Below are positions 30,159 through 32,288 of a DNA stretch of 32,288 nt, in pieces. Under the pieces are notes generated by a model. The model worked only from the letters and a program-made list of their open reading frames with translations, did not search any database and had not been told where the DNA came from. This stretch comes from Minisyncoccota bacterium. Lineage in GTDB: Bacteria > Patescibacteriota > Minisyncoccia > Phycocordibacterales > JAGLPS01. Numbering within the stretch: the first letter of the stretch is position 1; every line of letters starts with the position of its first letter. The stretch spans positions 1 to 32,288 of the forward strand of contig JAGLPS010000004.1 in NCBI GenBank assembly GCA_023137185.1. The letters are read 5' to 3'. Made by a program: the position numbers and the translations under genes.

Positions 30159-30230
30159 TGACCCCACGGGGAATCGAACCCCGATTTTGAGCTTGAGAAG
30201 CTCACGTCCTAACCGTTAGACGATAGGGCC
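30159..30230 (-). tRNA. tRNA-Glu (anticodon CTC)
   Basis: 72 nt on the minus strand with a full cloverleaf: acceptor GGCCCTA/TGGGGTC (two G-U pairs), D arm GTCTAACGGTTAGGAC, anticodon stem TGAGC/GCTCA with loop TTCTCAA (anticodon CTC), T arm CGGGGTTCGATTCCCCG, discriminator A. The CCA end is not encoded. It lies 5' of the defence operon on the same strand; such 3' ends are common integration sites. Confidence 0.93.
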
Positions 30231-30266
30231 AATTATTGTATTTTAGCAAAAGCACGGTTCGATTCC

Positions 30267-30316
30267 GAATCGGTCACAGATAATTTTCTGCTGAAAATTT
30301 CCGCGACCCCGCCTCG
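30267..30316. repeat. 50-bp repeat (copy 2)
   Basis: GAATCGGTCAC, a hairpin TTTTC/GAAAA and CGCGACCCCGCCTCG, homologous to 30021-30070; the hairpin arms differ but keep pairing. Followed by hairpins GGAGCC/GGCTCC and CTGAAACGC/GCGTTTCAG up to 30366. Confidence 0.65.
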
Positions 30317-30370
30317 GAGCCCAAGGCTCCTCCGGCCCTGAAACGCTGCGTGCTCTCGCGTTTCAGCCCC

Positions 30371-30418
30371 TCTTTTGAGCTTGAGAAGCTCATGTCCTAA
30401 CCGTTAGACGACAGGACC
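30371..30418 (-). pseudogene. 5' half of a second tRNA-Glu
   Basis: Acceptor strand GGTCCTG, D arm and anticodon arm (TGAGCTTCTCAAGCTCA) are nearly identical to the intact tRNA-Glu, but the T arm and 3' acceptor strand are missing; hairpin repeats follow instead. Confidence 0.75.
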
Positions 30419-30451
30419 GTCTATGCAGCTTATGATCTCCGCTATATGGCG

Positions 30452-30470
30452 GATAGCTTTTAGCTTATAA
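30452..30470. repeat. AGCTTTTAGCTTATA short repeat
   Basis: Third copy of the run seen at 5093 and 8033. The remainder of 30419-30611 holds only hairpins. Confidence 0.45.
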
Positions 30471-30506
30471 GAAAATAGTTCTTAAAACAAGGCTAATTTT
30501 TACATT

Positions 30507-30540
30507 CGGCGCCGCTTTTTTGTAGAAAAAAGCAGCGCCG
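30507..30540. terminator. terminator-like hairpin
   Basis: CGGCGC-GCTTTTTT / AAAAAAGC-GCGCCG; T and A runs are inside the stem. Confidence 0.45.
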
Positions 30541-30566
30541 GGTAAACTTCCAAGTGTAGTTAAAAG

Positions 30567-30598
30567 AAACCCAGCAAGACTGTCTTGCCGGGTTTTTG
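30567..30598. terminator. bidirectional terminator
   Basis: AAACCC-GCAAGA/TCTTGC-GGGTTTTTG stem just past the WG-repeat gene. Confidence 0.85.
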
Positions 30599-30611
30599 TT
30601 TGGGTTGCACA

Positions 30612-30839
30612 CTAACGAACACGTGACCCATTGGGACGAATATGGAACCACTTACCGTTCTTCTTAATAAATGCTCGACCTTCGGAAAAAGAGCAGGCAA
30701 AGTCAAACCGTTCTTCGTAAGCGGGTCTGCCGTCAGGGTGAATGTGGAACCACCTGTTATCCTTCTCAACTCGCGCCAAACCTTCAAAGAAAGGAGCAAC
30801 AAAGTCATACGCCTCCAGTAGTTCTTTTTCAGTTTTCAT
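30612..30839 (-). CDS. small WG-repeat protein
   Basis: 75 residues made of a short helical N-terminus (MKTEKELLEAYDFV) and two repeats of the WG/KWG type: PFFEGLARVEKDNRWFHIHP with DG, and CSFSEGRAFIKKNGKWFHIR with PNG. Larger WG-repeat proteins form beta-propeller-like binding scaffolds; two repeats alone are unusually few, so this may be a trimmed gene or may oligomerise. An AAAGGAG lies 10 nt before the ATG. Terminator downstream; no clear partner. Confidence 0.75.
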   Translation of the reverse strand: MKTEKELLEAYDFVAPFFEGLARVEKDNRWFHIHPDGRPAYEERFDFACSFSEGRAFIKKNGKWFHIRPNGSRVR

Positions 30840-30932
30840 TCAAAGGTTCTCCTTTCCGTTAGTCCTTGTTTGTTTATATAAATGAACTATTACTTTTCTC
30901 TTTCTAGCATATCTCACAGACTTTGGAAACTT

Positions 30933-31484
30933 CTAAACCGCGCTATTTTCAATCCCTACCCAATATCCAAGACGCTTAAAAATAAGGTGGAACAGAAAAC
31001 CGAGTACGATAGAAATAATAATAAAAAGAACTGGAACTTGAAATTTAACGAAAGGAATCGTAAGAAGTGCCGCGCCAAGTATCCAATCTGTTTGGTCAAA
31101 AGGAAACCATGACCTTCCCGAAGCAATCCCCTTTCTTCTTTTGAAAAAGCTTTTTATCAAGTCCCCAAAAATCGCCCCGAACCCAAGTCCGAACCCAACC
31201 GCTGAAGTGCTATTGTGATAATCAAATAAACTAATTTCCTGAATAAATTGATATTGATATAAAACTTGCTGAATATAAAAAGTGAAAATTCCAACAACAA
31301 CCCCAAAGACCATCCCCCGATACGTTTTATGATTTCCGAAAAGCGGTTGTCCTTGAAACGTGTTGTTCAAATCAATCGGCACATTGAAAAAGGGAATCTT
31401 CTTGGAAACCGACGCGGCTATGTTTGCAAGCGCCGCCGGAAAGAAAAACCAAATAGGCTGGAGTACAAGCAGAAAAAAATTCAT
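30933..31484 (-). CDS. CDP-archaeol synthase-like (CarS/DUF46) membrane enzyme
   Basis: 183 residues with four or five membrane helices. Family features: LFGNHKTYRGMVFG (about 47-60) after the first helix, then GFGLGFGAIFGDLIKSFFKRRKG and WFPFDQTDWILGA, the Asp-rich CDP-alcohol cytidylyltransferase signature. The archaeal enzymes activate archaeol with CTP; bacterial homologues occur widely in CPR genomes and probably activate a phospholipid precursor, substrate unknown. A short SD-like AAGG precedes the ATG, and a promoter-like TTGTTA-17-TATTTT lies upstream. Confidence 0.85.
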   Translation of the reverse strand: MNFFLLVLQPIWFFFPAALANIAASVSKKIPFFNVPIDLNNTFQGQPLFGNHKTYRGMVFGVVVGIFTFYIQQVLYQYQFIQEISLFDYHNSTSAVGFGLGFGAIFGDLIKSFFKRRKGIASGRSWFPFDQTDWILGAALLTIPFVKFQVPVLFIIISIVLGFLFHLIFKRLGYWVGIENSAV

Positions 31485-31551
31485 TGCCTTAAGAATATCA
31501 AAATATCTTGCTTACCATTAACTAACAACTGTTAACTACAATTTTTGTTGC

Positions 31552-31700
31552 AGTTATTTGTTAAGTATTATAAGTTTTTTTGTTAGCTTTTGATAAGCAA
31601 GCCCACTTGCCAACAAAAGCAGGTTCGCGCAGGCAGTCTCCACCCAAGTCTTTTCTATTCTTTTTATCTCTAATCTCCTATTCGCGCGAATTAGAGATTA
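31552..31700. repeat. repeat blocks shared with 32203-32288
   Basis: CAGTTATTTGTTAAGTATTA (31552 on) recurs at 32249, and TTCGCGCGAATTAGAGA (31681 on) recurs at 32203, in the opposite order. The second block lies in an inverted repeat CTAATCTC/GAGATTAG. Confidence 0.65.
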
Positions 31701-31726
31701 GATTAGAGAATTGTTGTTAAGGTTTC

Positions 31727-31786
31727 GTTACCGAGGATTATCGAGGTTCAACCTCGATAATCCCAACCTCGATAATCCTCGGTAAC
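31727..31786. repeat. palindromic repeat locus 8, 60-nt hairpin
   Basis: Contains the usual palindrome plus a second right arm; the outer 22-nt arms (31727-31748 with 31765-31786) are perfectly complementary and include GTTACCGAGG of the flank. Confidence 0.9.
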
Positions 31787-31863
31787 TTTGTAAAGAAAAA
31801 ACAAAAGCGAGGCCTTTGGAAAAGACCTTTGGAAAACTTTTAAAATTTTTTATATAAGAAAAG

Positions 31864-31892
31864 GTCCGTTGATATTATCGCGGGACCCTGCA
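31864..31892 (-). terminator. possible terminator of the 49-residue protein gene
   Basis: On the minus strand GGTCC/GGACC stem followed by TTTTCTT. Confidence 0.4.
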
Positions 31893-31921
31893 AGTGAAAA
31901 AATTTTCCCTTGCTTTTGGAC

Positions 31922-32071
31922 TTAAGGTCTATATAAGCCCAGTGTTAACAAACATAAGTAATCGACCAATACTGACTTCCACAACGGTCTTTCACGATGC
32001 GACCCGAATGAGGTTTTTGATGGACTCGTCGCATACTTCTTGAACCATTGCCAAAATCTCTTTATTTTCAT
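31922..32071 (-). CDS. small basic protein of 49 residues, unknown function
   Basis: The ATG at 32071 follows AAAGGAGG at 5-nt spacing, and a promoter TTGACT-17-TAATTT lies further upstream, so expression is well supported. The sequence is strongly basic and aromatic at the start (MKIKRFWQWFKKYATSPSKT), then has SHRERPLWKS and a hydrophobic end (DYLCLLTLGLYRP). It could bind nucleic acid or membranes; no family recognised. Same single-gene, SD-led pattern as other orphan genes in this window. Confidence 0.6.
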   Translation of the reverse strand: MKIKRFWQWFKKYATSPSKTSFGSHRERPLWKSVLVDYLCLLTLGLYRP

Positions 32072-32202
32072 TTTTCCTCCTTTGTTTGTTGGCGCACATA
32101 TTTAAAACAAAATTACATAATAGTAATAAAAAAGTCAATGAGGAATAAAATAGACCACTCCGTCCAATCGCCCCGCCTGTGGAGAGACATATATTCTCCT
32201 AC

Positions 32203-32288
32203 TCGCGCGAATTAGAGAATGGAAGGTTTGAATTCTTTTTCTGCCGTTACAGTTATCTGTTAAGTGTTATAAGTTTTTTTGTTATCGA
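32203..32288. repeat. second set of repeat blocks, ending in a partial palindrome
   Basis: Copies of the two blocks at 31552-31700; the final TTATCGA at 32282-32288 is the start of another ATCGAGG palindrome cut by the window edge. No gene in 32072-32288. Confidence 0.6.

Noticed and set aside
29789-30205. 138-codon minus-strand frame including the HTH remnant
   Set aside because: Only the last 32 codons look like protein; the rest translates palindromes and the tRNA-Glu gene.
30267-30418. a tRNA-Glu with a long insert or intron
   Set aside because: No 3' acceptor strand complementary to GGTCCTG and no proper T arm were found downstream, so it is a half gene.

Overview
The window looks like a chromosomal segment of a small-genome bacterium of the Candidate Phyla Radiation, most likely a parcubacterial lineage. 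This is inferred from the mix of genes, not from a marker phylogeny. Compact core genes (rpmA, rplI, rplU, cysS, dnaB, recR, rmuC, a YqeY-like gene, corA, a CtpA-type protease) alternate with many small orphan proteins, envelope proteins with one membrane anchor, a CarS/DUF46-type CDP-alcohol lipid enzyme and unusually repeat-rich intergenic DNA. UGA is used as a normal stop, so the genetic code looks standard.

Layout. 1-5.1 kb: a minus-strand envelope block with a partial lytic transglycosylase, a PspC-domain protein, a cluster of putative small RNA transcripts, two tandem M14 carboxypeptidase paralogues (one without catalytic residues), a Ser-rich anchored coiled-coil protein and a DnaQ-like exonuclease. 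5.1-8.1 kb: a mosaic of gene debris (two comM 3' tails, an orphan PEP-CTERM tail, another C-terminal fragment), palindromic repeats and small lineage-specific genes. 8.1-13.1 kb: core genes. 13.1-14.85 kb: a non-coding array with three homologous promoter-to-terminator small RNA units, a 63-residue protein and an 86-bp direct repeat. 14.85-21.1 kb: dnaB-recR, rplU, rmuC, yqeY and four SD-led orphan small genes. 21.3-22.7 kb: an esterase/glycosyltransferase fusion. 22.85-29.9 kb: a visibly more AT-rich, single-strand defence-type operon (HTH remnant, vsr, cytosine-C5 methyltransferase, ParB-like protein, SNF2 helicase, a DUF3883 nuclease-like gene broken twice, and a small partner). 29.9-30.5 kb: tRNA-Glu, a half tRNA and nested hairpins, probably an integration or rearrangement hot spot. 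30.6-32.3 kb: a WG-repeat protein, the CarS-like enzyme, repeats and a 49-residue SD-led protein.

Two themes cross the window. First, a palindrome with core ATCGAGGTTSAACCTCGAT recurs at eight loci plus a partial copy at the right edge; it often carries tandemly repeated half-arms and it forms the end of cysS. Second, expression signals fall into two classes: core and large genes are leaderless or lack a Shine-Dalgarno (SD) sequence (dnaB, rmuC and the fusion gene start 6-7 nt after a -10 box), while small orphan genes carry near-perfect AAGGAGG sites with their own consensus promoter and terminator.

The best candidates for something undescribed are the defence operon with its broken nuclease-like gene and the three-copy small RNA family upstream of dnaB. 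All protein functions are assigned by eye from motifs; no database search was possible.
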